Source of the DNA: Spirochaetes bacterium GWB1_27_13 | GTDB lineage: Bacteria; Spirochaetota; GWE2-31-10; MWDO01 | Assembly (NCBI GenBank): GCA_001829125.1 | Contig: MIAN01000179.1 | Coordinates: 1 to 39,179, forward strand | Direction: 5' to 3' | Length of the DNA: 39,179 nucleotides | Shown: in pieces, positions 1-8,308 of the stretch | Position numbering within the stretch: position 1 is the stretch's first letter | Layout of the letters: every line of letters starts with the position of its first letter | Notes under the pieces: generated by a model | What the model saw: the letters and a program-made list of their open reading frames with translations, nothing else | The model's database searches: none | Told to the model about the DNA's origin: nothing | Translations under genes and position numbers: made by a program

Positions 1-50
1 ATTCAATAAATTCAAATTTTACTTGATTAAATTTGTATTTTGTGGAATTA

Positions 51-200
51 TATAACACTGATTGACACAGATTAGGGAGAGATAGCACAGATTACAGTGG
101 ATGGAGTTCAAAATGTCTGTTTTTCTATCGTATAAGGCAGATAGAGTTCAGAAAGAATTAATCTGTGTTAATTTGTGAACATCGGTGTAAATCTATATTA
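51..200. repeat. Intergenic GATTA-type repeat, imperfect inverted arms
   Basis: The left arm (about 51-95) holds several CACAGATTA-like units. The right arm (about 156-200) holds the complementary TTAATCTGTG and GTGTAAATCT units. A loop of about 60 bases separates them, so the segment could fold into a long imperfect hairpin. The same units recur in at least seven other gaps of this window. It ends about 60 bases before manC. No coding frame is convincing in bases 1-259. Confidence 0.7.
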
Positions 201-259
201 TAGATAGATTGAAATTTTTAGTGTATTCAATATCAAAATTTTTTTTAATAGGGGTCAAT

Positions 260-1663
260 ATGAAATATTTAATCCTTGCCGGTGGAAGTGGTACAAGGCT
301 CTGGCCTTTAAGTCGAAAGTTATTTGCAAAACAATTTCTTAACTTGACAGACAATTATTCTATGTTGCAAAATACAGCAACAAGAGTTAGCCAAAAAAAT
401 GGTGAAGACATTTTTGTAATTTCAAATAGTGAATCAAAATTTATCATTAAAGACCAAATTGCTCATGTTTTACCAGATTTTAAGATGGAACAGTTGATAA
501 TTGAACCTAGTGCAAGAAATACTGCACCAGCTATTGCATTTTCTGCAATTCATTTTAAAGAAGATGACATTGTGGCTGTTCTTTCATCGGATCATTTTAT
601 TAAAGATAACGAAACATTTAATAAAATTCTATCCTCAGCAAAAACAATTGCAGAAAAAGGTTTTATTGTAACTTTAGGTATAATACCAGATTCTCCAAAA
701 ACAGGTTATGGGTATATTAAAAAATCAGGTGAAAATATAGAAGATGGCTTTAAAGTAGAAAGATTTGTTGAAAAACCAAATGAACAAAAAGCTAAAGAAT
801 ATTTAGCTGATGGTAATTATTTTTGGAATGCAGGAATTTTTATTTTTAAAGTTAAAACTTTTTTTGAAGAACTAAAAAAACACAGTCCAGAAATTTTTGA
901 GGTTACAGAAAGATTGAGACAAAAAAAGTCAAATTCTGAAAGAATAACAAAAGAAGATTTTAATAAATATCAAAATATCTCAATTGATTACGCAGTTATG
1001 GAAAAATCTGATACTTTAGTTGTAATTCCTTCTGATTTTGGCTGGAGTGATGTTGGAAGTTTCCATTCATTGTTTGAAATTCTTCCAAAAGATGAAGATA
1101 ATAATGCTTTAAAAATGGATGAAAACGATTTTGTTAATATTGACTCAAAAAATTTATTAATCTATGGTTCTAAAAGAAAAATTGCAACTATAAATGTTAA
1201 TGATTTGGTAATTGTTGATACTCCAGATGCATTACTTATATCTGACAGCAAAAGAACAGAAAATGTAAAAGAAATTGTACAAAAATTACAAAGTATGAAT
1301 GCTAAAGAAGCAGAAGTTCATGCAACAGCTTATAGACCTTGGGGTAGTTATACAGTTTTGGATTCTGGTAAAAATTATCAGGTGAAACAACTTTGTATAA
1401 ACCCAAAGCAAAAAATAAGTCTTCAATATCATAAACATAGATCAGAGACTTGGACTGTTGTTGAAGGTGTTGCAGAAATTCAAAAAGGTGATGAGGTATT
1501 TACTTTACACCCATCAGAATCAATTTTTATCCCTGCAACTACAGCTCATAGACTTTCAAACCCATTAAACTATGAAGTTTTAAAGGTTATTGAAGTTCAG
1601 ACAGGTAGATACCTTGCAGAAGATGATATAATTAGAATGGAAGATGATTATTCAAGACTATAA
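260..1663 (+). CDS. manC: Mannose-1-phosphate guanylyltransferase / mannose-6-phosphate isomerase, type II bifunctional
   Basis: Cytoplasmic enzyme that makes GDP-mannose from mannose-1-phosphate and GTP; the family's C-terminal half also isomerises fructose-6-phosphate and mannose-6-phosphate. The 467-residue protein starts with the nucleotidyltransferase signature GGSGTRLWPLSRK (residues 8-20) and contains FVEKP and WNAGIF motifs. It ends in a cupin with QYHKH at 389-393 followed by ETWTVVEG. The length matches AlgA/ManC/XanB proteins. I chose ATG 260 because an AGGGG ribosome site lies 5 bases upstream and the homologous N-terminus begins with MKYLILAGG; an upstream TTG at 209 would add an unlike extension. 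The end overlaps rsmG by 20 bases, so the two are probably co-transcribed. The product likely feeds surface glycan synthesis together with the sugar reductase at 2337. Identification is by family signatures and is secure. Confidence 0.93.
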   Translation: MKYLILAGGSGTRLWPLSRKLFAKQFLNLTDNYSMLQNTATRVSQKNGEDIFVISNSESKFIIKDQIAHVLPDFKMEQLIIEPSARNTAPAIAFSAIHFKEDDIVAVLSSDHFIKDNETFNKILSSAKTIAEKGFIVTLGIIPDSPKTGYGYIKKSGENIEDGFKVERFVEKPNEQKAKEYLADGNYFWNAGIFIFKVKTFFEELKKHSPEIFEVTERLRQKKSNSERITKEDFNKYQNISIDYAVMEKSDTLVVIPSDFGWSDVGSFHSLFEILPKDEDNNALKMDENDFVNIDSKNLLIYGSKRKIATINVNDLVIVDTPDALLISDSKRTENVKEIVQKLQSMNAKEAEVHATAYRPWGSYTVLDSGKNYQVKQLCINPKQKISLQYHKHRSETWTVVEGVAEIQKGDEVFTLHPSESIFIPATTAHRLSNPLNYEVLKVIEVQTGRYLAEDDIIRMEDDYSRL

Positions 1664-2273
1664 TATATTACTTAAAGAAGTTCTAAAAGATTGTAATATA
1701 GATGAATCTTTTTTTAAAAATATTAATTCTTATTTAGAACTTCTTCTCAAAAAAAACGAAGAATTAAACCTCATTTCAAGAAAACTCGACATAAAGACAA
1801 TTATAATTGATCATATTTATGATTGTCTTTGTGCGAATGATTTTTTTACTCCTTATTCTTCTATAACAGATATTGGGAGTGGGGGAGGGTTTCCTGCTAT
1901 ATTGCTTGCCATAATATTTCCACAAAAGAAAATACAATTAATAGAAAAAAGTCCTCGAAAAGTAGAATTTCTTATAGAAGTTATAAAAACTTTGGATCTA
2001 AAAAATGCTAATGTAATCTGTGGTGTTGTGTCTGAACAAAAAATTATTGGGGATTGTATTACTTGTCGTGCTTTTAAGTCTATATTAGAAATACTCGATA
2101 TGACTAAAACTTTTTTTAATAAAGGTGGGACTTACCTACTTTATAAAGGAAGAAAAGAAACAATAGATGAAGAAACAAAAGAAGCCTCAAAAAAATACAA
2201 ATTTAATCTAAAATTAGATAAAATTGCAGAAAAAACAGAAAAAGAAAGATATTTTGTTGTAGTGAAGAAATAA
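1644..2273 (+). CDS. rsmG: 16S rRNA (guanine-527-N7) methyltransferase RsmG
   Basis: SAM-dependent methyltransferase that in characterised bacteria modifies G527 of 16S rRNA. The 209-residue length is normal for RsmG/GidB. The SAM-binding loop DIGSGGGFP is at residues 76-84, followed by LIEKSPRKVEFL (the adenosine-binding acidic strand) and CRAFKS, all diagnostic of the family. The ATG at 1644 lies inside the last codons of manC, giving a 20-base overlap. The ribosome site is poor (a GGA just upstream), which suggests translational coupling to manC. Pairing with manC rather than with gidA/mnmG or parA genes is not the classical neighbourhood. About 60 bases separate it from the next gene. Confidence 0.92.
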   Translation: MIIQDYNILLKEVLKDCNIDESFFKNINSYLELLLKKNEELNLISRKLDIKTIIIDHIYDCLCANDFFTPYSSITDIGSGGGFPAILLAIIFPQKKIQLIEKSPRKVEFLIEVIKTLDLKNANVICGVVSEQKIIGDCITCRAFKSILEILDMTKTFFNKGGTYLLYKGRKETIDEETKEASKKYKFNLKLDKIAEKTEKERYFVVVKK

Positions 2274-2336
2274 ATTCAAATTTTTATAAAAAATTTACAT
2301 GTTTAATAATTATCTGTCTAATATGGAGGAAAAACA

Positions 2337-3602
2337 TTGAAAGTATTGATAACTGGATCAAATGGGACTCTTGGGATTGAAATGCAAAAATATCTTAAAA
2401 GTTTGGATATAGAGGTTGTATGTTGGGATAGAAAAACAGTAAGTCCTTTTGACTATCATTCGATGGAAAATTATATAAAAGAAGTGAAACCAGACTTGCT
2501 GTTTCATTTTGCCATTGCATCACAAAGTACTGGTTTGGATAATGAGTCGTGGAAAATTAATTATGAATGGACAAGTGAACTTGCATGGATAACTGGCAAT
2601 CTGGGAATAAAATTTCTTTTTACAAGTACAGCACTTGTATTTACGGATAACGCAAAAGGACCATTTACGATAAATTCTATTCCAGATGCTTATGATGGGT
2701 ATGGTTATGAGAAGAGAATGGCTGAAACAAAAGCGATTTATCAAAATAAAGATGTCTTTATTGTAAGGCTTGGATGGCAGATTACTGGCGATCTTAATAC
2801 CAATAATATGGTTGCATATCTTGAAAATGAGTATAAAAAAAATGGAGTTATTAATGCAAGCTCAAAATGGTATCCTGCATGTTCTTTTGTAAAAGATACA
2901 GTTCAAGAATTATATAGAATAATAACATCAGAACAACCTGGATTATATATGATAGACTCCAATGATAAATATAATTTTTTTGAAATAGCATCTATTTTAA
3001 ATAAAATTTATAAAAAGAATTGGAAAATTATTGAAAATAATAATTTTGTATATGAACAAAGAATGGTTGATTTCAAAGTAAAAATAAAAAAATTTAGTAC
3101 CATATTGAATTGGACTGACGTTTATTTAGATTCTGAATTTAAAGATTGTAATAAATTTCATGAAGAAAGTAATAGTATGTCTAAGGTTAATGAGGGTATT
3201 TATTTTAAATCTAATTCTCAAATTGATAAGGTGTTATATAATCCAGCTCACCCTAATTTAAATTTTAATGATAAACGCTCTGGATTTGGTAAAACATATG
3301 TTAAATGGATATATTCTTTACAAAAAGATATAAAAGAATCTATTATTTCTCAAAACATATCTATTTTGCACGATACATTCTTAGAACCTTTTGGCAGCAT
3401 TGGACTACATAAACATGACTTGGATGATGAAATTTACTATATTATAGAAGGAAGCATATCTGTTACTGTTATAGATATGAATGGAAATGAACACTTCAAA
3501 GTTTTGTATGAAGGTGATGCTCATTTTGTAAGAAAAGAAGAGAGTCATTTTATTGAAACTGGATTAACAGGTGCAAGATTTATTGTGGTAGGCATTAAAT
3601 AA
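2337..3602 (+). CDS. RmlD-like NAD(P)-dependent sugar reductase/epimerase fused to a C-terminal cupin
   Basis: Predicted nucleotide-sugar modifying enzyme of 421 residues. The first ~270 residues form a short-chain-dehydrogenase (extended) fold like dTDP-4-dehydrorhamnose reductase: GSNGTLG at 7-13 for NAD(P) and the catalytic Y122-x3-K126 pair. After a linker, residues ~340-421 form a single cupin with the metal-type motif HKHDLDDE (H358, H360, E365) and YYIIEGS. Start is TTG 2337: it has a strong GGAGG (2325-2329) 7 bases upstream and gives the expected MKVLITGSNG N-terminus. It lies downstream of manC-rsmG on the same strand, fitting a role in surface polysaccharide building blocks. The substrate is not recognisable. 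The cupin could be a 3,5-epimerase-like, isomerase-like or sensory domain. The reductase-cupin fusion is unusual to me. Confidence 0.8.
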   Translation: MKVLITGSNGTLGIEMQKYLKSLDIEVVCWDRKTVSPFDYHSMENYIKEVKPDLLFHFAIASQSTGLDNESWKINYEWTSELAWITGNLGIKFLFTSTALVFTDNAKGPFTINSIPDAYDGYGYEKRMAETKAIYQNKDVFIVRLGWQITGDLNTNNMVAYLENEYKKNGVINASSKWYPACSFVKDTVQELYRIITSEQPGLYMIDSNDKYNFFEIASILNKIYKKNWKIIENNNFVYEQRMVDFKVKIKKFSTILNWTDVYLDSEFKDCNKFHEESNSMSKVNEGIYFKSNSQIDKVLYNPAHPNLNFNDKRSGFGKTYVKWIYSLQKDIKESIISQNISILHDTFLEPFGSIGLHKHDLDDEIYYIIEGSISVTVIDMNGNEHFKVLYEGDAHFVRKEESHFIETGLTGARFIVVGIK

Positions 3603-3742
3603 TAAAATAGTAGTGTTGATTAAAAAATATTAAAAGTAGATTAAAATTATATTATAAAAGTGTAATTTTAGTTTTAATAATCTTGCAATATATTATATAT
3701 ATGTTAATATTAATTAGAAATAAAAAATTGGGGGGCTATTTT

Positions 3743-6700
3743 ATGAAAAAAATAATTATTTTTATTGTTATATTTTTGGTAAATCTTTCTGCTTTTACAA
3801 TTACTATGTTTAGAACTCCAGAAGCGGGTAGATTTTACTATTGGCTTTTTTCTCCAGACCTACTTGGTAGAAGTATGGGTGTCGGAGGTACAGATAATCC
3901 ATCTGGGGTTATAATAAATCCTGCAAGTAATGCTTTTGTTCAGAGATTTAGAATTGATGTAAGTTATGGACTAACTCCAGCTTTTTGGACTGGTGGAAAA
4001 GAAGGTTTTTGGGGAGCTGAAGATTTCTTTATACCATTTATTATTAATGCAGGGGTTATTATTCCTTCAAAATATGGTAATTTCACAATTTATGCAAACT
4101 ATATGAATATGAGTAACCTTGCGTTCAAAAAAGACTATGGTTATGGTGGGAATAATAACGATCTTGGCATTGGTAAAATAGGAACAGTATATTTTTCTTT
4201 CTCAAAAGATTATAGTGAGCATTTTGCCTTTGGTTTTGATGGAAACCTTAAAATTAGTTATAACCCATTAGGTGACAAAACTAAATTTGATGTTGGCGGT
4301 TCTTTAGATTTTGGTCTTGTTTTTAGACCTGAATGGTATGTTCCATTTTCTAAACAAACAAAAACTAACTGGGCTTTGCAAGATTTTGAATTTGGTTTTA
4401 CAGCTAAAGAACTTGGTAAATTTCTTTTCAATTTTAATTCTTATACAAACAATAAAGAAGAAATATTGCCATGGTTTCCGCTTCCATTTACTGTATCTGC
4501 TGGACTAAGCTTCAATTTTTATAACGATGGTGCAACTTACTGGAAATTTTTAACAGATTTAAGTTCTCCTTTTTTTCAGAATGTAACTTTAGCTGTCGGA
4601 ACAGAAATTCAAATTTATAAATTTTTTGTTTTAAGAGGCTCTTACACATTTGATTTGGAAGGCGTTTTAGAATACTCTGGAGTACTTCCTCAATACGAAT
4701 ACCTTTATAATCTTGCAAATCTTGGTTTTGGAATGTCGTTTAGATTTCGTTCAGATTTTTTCAAAAAACAAACAAAAGAAGAAGAATACAAAAATAGACA
4801 TAAGACAACTGAATTTTCTATTGATCTTGGTGCAAGACCATATTATCAAGGTTTTATTATTGAAGCAGGTTGTGCTATTACTCTTGGTGTAAAAGATACA
4901 ACTCCTCCACAAATAAATTATATTCAAAAAGAATATTATATAAGTCCAAATTTTGATGGAAAACAGGATGAAGTAATTTTTGACTTAAATATTAAAGATG
5001 ATAGATATGTAATGATGTGGAAACTCGAAATTTATAATGAAAAAGGAGATGTTGTTAGGACTATTGCAAGTAAAGAGCAAAGAAAAGAAACAATGAAATT
5101 TAAAGATATAATGAGAAAAGCATTCTCACCTAAATCTGGAATACCTATCCCAAAACAAATTGTATGGGATGGTAAAGATAATACTGGAAATATAGTACCA
5201 GATGGAAAATATTCTTTTAAATTTTTTGCAATGGATGATAATAAAAATATCAATAAGGAAGGTACTACACCAGGAACAGTTATAGTTGATGCAGAAAAAC
5301 CAGAGATAACTGAACAAATAACAAATACAATTTTTTCTCCTAATGGTGATGGAAGCAAAGACTTATTAATAATTGATATTGATATAATTAAAAATAAAAT
5401 TGGAAATATAATTATAGAAGAAAATTATTCACCTGAAAAATTCAATATAAAAGAAGAAAAAATTGATTTAAAAAATATATATAAAGAAATCAAAGAAGTA
5501 AAAATTCCACAAACAATTAATGAAGAAGTTAAAAGTGATAAGCCAAAAGAACAAATTTGGTATGTTGATATTGTTGATGCGACAGAAAAAGTAGTTAAAA
5601 GCTATACATATAAAGAAAAAGGAAAGAAAAAAATCGAATGGGATGGAAGCGACGAAAAAGGTAATAAGATGCCTGACGGAGTTTATAAAATAAAACTTCA
5701 TTCTGTTGATTTGGCTGGAAATTACTGGGAAAAATTTATTTCAAATATTATTATAAATACAGAGCCAACTCCTATTGAAGCAACTACTTTATTAGGTGTT
5801 TTTTCTCCAAATGGTGATGGTGTTAAAGATAATATCGGATTTAGATTTAATGTTCCAATTAAGAATGGTACAGAAAAATGGACTTTTGAAATATTTAACA
5901 AAAATAAACAAATGGTTAAATCATTTACAGGAGAAGGGCTTCCTCCACAAGAAATTAGTTGGAATGGCAAGGATTTAGCAGATAATTATGCAAAAGAAGG
6001 CGATTATCAAGGAAAACTCACTGTAATTTATGAAAATGGTAATATTCCTTATGGTGAAACTCCAGAATTTACAATAGATGTTACTCCTCCTTCTGGAACT
6101 GTAAAATTTGCTCAAGATATTTTTAGTCCAAATAACGATGGTAAAACAGATGATGTAAGTTTAAATACAACTTCTTCTTATGAGGATGAATGGACTGGTT
6201 TTATACTTAATGAAAAGGGTGAAAAAATAAAATCTTATCTATGGAGAGGAAATTCGCCAAAACAATTTATATGGGATGGTAAAGATAATGCTAACAAATT
6301 GTTGCCAGATGGAAAATACTTTTTTCAATTAGCATCAACTGATACAGCAGGAAATCCTTTTGAGTCACAAAAAACAGAAGTTAAAATTTTTACAGAAGAT
6401 ACACCAGTTTTTGTTACTACACAACTTGAAGCATTTAGTCCTAATGGTGATAAGGTTAAAGATACACAAACTTTTGAAATTAAAACGAAACTTTCTAAAG
6501 ATAATAAGGTTGTAAACTGGGAATTAACAATAAAAGATGAAAAAGATTTTGATGTGTATTCTATTAAAAAAGATGGAGATTTACCGCAAACTATTGAATG
6601 GGATGGTAAGGATAATAATAAACAAAATCTTTCTGATGGATATTATACAGCAAGTTTGAAAGTAAATTTTAGTGCAACAGATGCAAGTAGTAAAACAAAA

Positions 6701-8071
6701 TCATTTATAATTGATACAACTCCGCCAAAAATTGATGTTGCTTCTACTTCACCAGTTTTTTCTCCAAATAGTGACGGTAATCTTGATAACTTTGAGATTC
6801 TACAAAAAGGCTCAAACGAAGACTTATGGGAAGCACAGATTGTAAATAATGAGAATACTGTTTTATGGGAAGGTTTTTATAACGGAACACCAAAAGAAAA
6901 AGAATTGTGGAATGGTAAAGATTTGGGCGGTAATATTCAAAAAAATGGAATGTATAAATACCAAATTAAATCAACTGACCTTGCTGGTAATACTATTAAG
7001 GCAGATTTAAATATAGAGTTAAAGAATGTTTACACAAAAGCGTTTATTACTTTAGATGATGAGAGATTTTCACCAAACAAAGATGGTAAATTTGATAGCC
7101 TAAAATTTAGACCTTTTGTTAATGTAAAAGATGATTTGGATGTTTATAAAATTGAAATTCTTGACAAAGATAAAAAAGTTGTAAAAACCTATCAAGGAAC
7201 AAAAACAATCCCTGAAATGATAGAATGGGATGGGCTAACTAACGATAATACTATAAGTAAAGATGATTTTTATACTATAAAACTTTCTACAATTTATAGA
7301 TTTGGCAATAGACCACAAATTGAGTCTACCCAATTTATACTTGATACAACTCCTCCAGAAATGAAAATTTCTTATAATCCAGAATTTTTCTCACCTGATA
7401 ATGATGGTGTTGATGACGAACTTGAAATTGGCATTGATTCACAAGATTTATCTGGCATCAAAAACTGGGATATTTCAATTTTAAGCCCAGACAAAAAGAA
7501 AAAATTCTATTCATTTACTGGTATTGGTAAACCAACTGCTAAAATTGTGTGGAATGGTCTTGGCAACAATGGCGAATTGGTTGATAGTGCAGAAGATTAT
7601 CCTACTAAGGTTATTTGTGAGGATAATGTTGGGAATGTGTTAGAAAAAAACTTGTCTGATATTCTCGTAGATATTCTTGTTATTAAGCTTGATGATGGAA
7701 GATTAAAAATTAAAATTAATAACATTGAGTTTAAAGCAGAATCAGCAGAAATGACTGACTCACCAAAAAATGAAAAAATAATAAATCTCGTTGCCAAAGC
7801 ATTGAAAAAATATAGTCAATATAGAATTCTAATAGAAGGACACGCAAATAAATTTAAAGAAGGACTCGACGAAAAAAGAGCAAAAATACTTTCAGATGAC
7901 AGGGCAAAATTTATACTAAACATTCTTACTAAAAAAGGCATTGGTGCAAATAGAATGTCTGGTCTTGGTAGAGGCTTTGATGTTCCGCTTGTCCCTTTGG
8001 CAGAAGGTGTTACATTGGAAGATTTAGCAAAAAATAGAAGAGTTGAATTTTATCTTGATAAAAATCAGTAA
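3743..8071 (+). CDS. Secreted outer-membrane protein: barrel-like N-terminus, eight FlgD/CHU-type Ig repeats, C-terminal OmpA-like domain
   Basis: A 1442-residue exported protein. Residues 1 to about 18 are a signal peptide (KK then a hydrophobic run). Residues ~20-385 are rich in alternating aromatic/polar strands and resemble PorV/UPF0164-type outer-membrane barrels (inference). Eight Ig-like FlgD_ig-type repeats follow. Each opens with FSPNxDGxxD (residues 401, 532, 688, 795, 899, 1007, 1110 and 1217) and most end with WDGKDxxGxxxPDGxY and DxAGN. The second repeat carries a Lys/Glu-rich insertion (~550-620). Residues ~1330-1442 are OmpA-like (ILIEGHANK, RAKFILNILTKKG, NRRVEFYL) and should bind peptidoglycan. 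Start ATG 3743 has a G-rich ribosome site (3730-3735) 7 bases upstream and places the signal peptide at the N-terminus; an in-frame TTG upstream does not. A terminator follows. It probably anchors the outer membrane to the wall, or forms part of an envelope or adhesion structure. Confidence 0.82.
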   Translation: MKKIIIFIVIFLVNLSAFTITMFRTPEAGRFYYWLFSPDLLGRSMGVGGTDNPSGVIINPASNAFVQRFRIDVSYGLTPAFWTGGKEGFWGAEDFFIPFIINAGVIIPSKYGNFTIYANYMNMSNLAFKKDYGYGGNNNDLGIGKIGTVYFSFSKDYSEHFAFGFDGNLKISYNPLGDKTKFDVGGSLDFGLVFRPEWYVPFSKQTKTNWALQDFEFGFTAKELGKFLFNFNSYTNNKEEILPWFPLPFTVSAGLSFNFYNDGATYWKFLTDLSSPFFQNVTLAVGTEIQIYKFFVLRGSYTFDLEGVLEYSGVLPQYEYLYNLANLGFGMSFRFRSDFFKKQTKEEEYKNRHKTTEFSIDLGARPYYQGFIIEAGCAITLGVKDTTPPQINYIQKEYYISPNFDGKQDEVIFDLNIKDDRYVMMWKLEIYNEKGDVVRTIASKEQRKETMKFKDIMRKAFSPKSGIPIPKQIVWDGKDNTGNIVPDGKYSFKFFAMDDNKNINKEGTTPGTVIVDAEKPEITEQITNTIFSPNGDGSKDLLIIDIDIIKNKIGNIIIEENYSPEKFNIKEEKIDLKNIYKEIKEVKIPQTINEEVKSDKPKEQIWYVDIVDATEKVVKSYTYKEKGKKKIEWDGSDEKGNKMPDGVYKIKLHSVDLAGNYWEKFISNIIINTEPTPIEATTLLGVFSPNGDGVKDNIGFRFNVPIKNGTEKWTFEIFNKNKQMVKSFTGEGLPPQEISWNGKDLADNYAKEGDYQGKLTVIYENGNIPYGETPEFTIDVTPPSGTVKFAQDIFSPNNDGKTDDVSLNTTSSYEDEWTGFILNEKGEKIKSYLWRGNSPKQFIWDGKDNANKLLPDGKYFFQLASTDTAGNPFESQKTEVKIFTEDTPVFVTTQLEAFSPNGDKVKDTQTFEIKTKLSKDNKVVNWELTIKDEKDFDVYSIKKDGDLPQTIEWDGKDNNKQNLSDGYYTASLKVNFSATDASSKTKSFIIDTTPPKIDVASTSPVFSPNSDGNLDNFEILQKGSNEDLWEAQIVNNENTVLWEGFYNGTPKEKELWNGKDLGGNIQKNGMYKYQIKSTDLAGNTIKADLNIELKNVYTKAFITLDDERFSPNKDGKFDSLKFRPFVNVKDDLDVYKIEILDKDKKVVKTYQGTKTIPEMIEWDGLTNDNTISKDDFYTIKLSTIYRFGNRPQIESTQFILDTTPPEMKISYNPEFFSPDNDGVDDELEIGIDSQDLSGIKNWDISILSPDKKKKFYSFTGIGKPTAKIVWNGLGNNGELVDSAEDYPTKVICEDNVGNVLEKNLSDILVDILVIKLDDGRLKIKINNIEFKAESAEMTDSPKNEKIINLVAKALKKYSQYRILIEGHANKFKEGLDEKRAKILSDDRAKFILNILTKKGIGANRMSGLGRGFDVPLVPLAEGVTLEDLAKNRRVEFYLDKNQ

Positions 8072-8098
8072 AACTAAAAATTATTCAATAAATCAAAA

Positions 8099-8128
8099 AC
8101 CTACGATTTTGTGTCGTAGGTTTTTTTT
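8099..8128 (+). terminator. Rho-independent terminator of the barrel/FlgD-Ig gene
   Basis: An 8-bp stem ACCTACGA (8099-8106) pairs with TCGTAGGT (8114-8121) across a 7-base loop and runs directly into a T-tract. It starts 28 bases after the stop codon at 8071. Confidence 0.9.
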
Positions 8129-8253
8129 ATTTACAATAAAATTTATTTTTTTTAAAGTCCGTATCTTTGTGATTTAAAGTAATTCTTGATGGATATTATT
8201 ACGATTGCTTTTTTAGAAACGATGGGTATATATAAAAAGTTAAAGAAAAATAA

Positions 8254-8288
8254 TAAAAAAGACCTGAAAGGTTAAAACCTATCAGGTC
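8254..8288 (-). terminator. Rho-independent terminator of the CoA-dehydratase activase gene
   Basis: GACCTGA (8261-8267) pairs with TCAGGTC (8282-8288), with a small inner AGG/CCT pairing. On the minus strand the stem is followed by a run of T (the A-run at 8255-8260). It lies just past the stop of the minus-strand gene that ends at 8309. The ~180 bases between the two convergent terminators hold no recognisable gene. Confidence 0.85.
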
Positions 8289-8308
8289 TCAAAATATTTC
8301 AGTAATAT

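Noticed and set aside
209-259. Upstream TTG start extending manC by 17 residues
   Set aside because: The extension is hydrophobic, lies partly beside the repeat and has no ribosome site, whereas ATG 260 has AGGGG and the canonical ManC N-terminus.
1-259. Possible riboswitch or leader RNA before manC
   Set aside because: The fold-back is explained by the dispersed inverted repeat units; no conserved riboswitch core is visible.
5032-5701. Minus-strand open frames of 63-108 codons
   Set aside because: They are antisense to the well-conserved FSPNxDG repeat gene, with no ribosome site and no recognisable domain.
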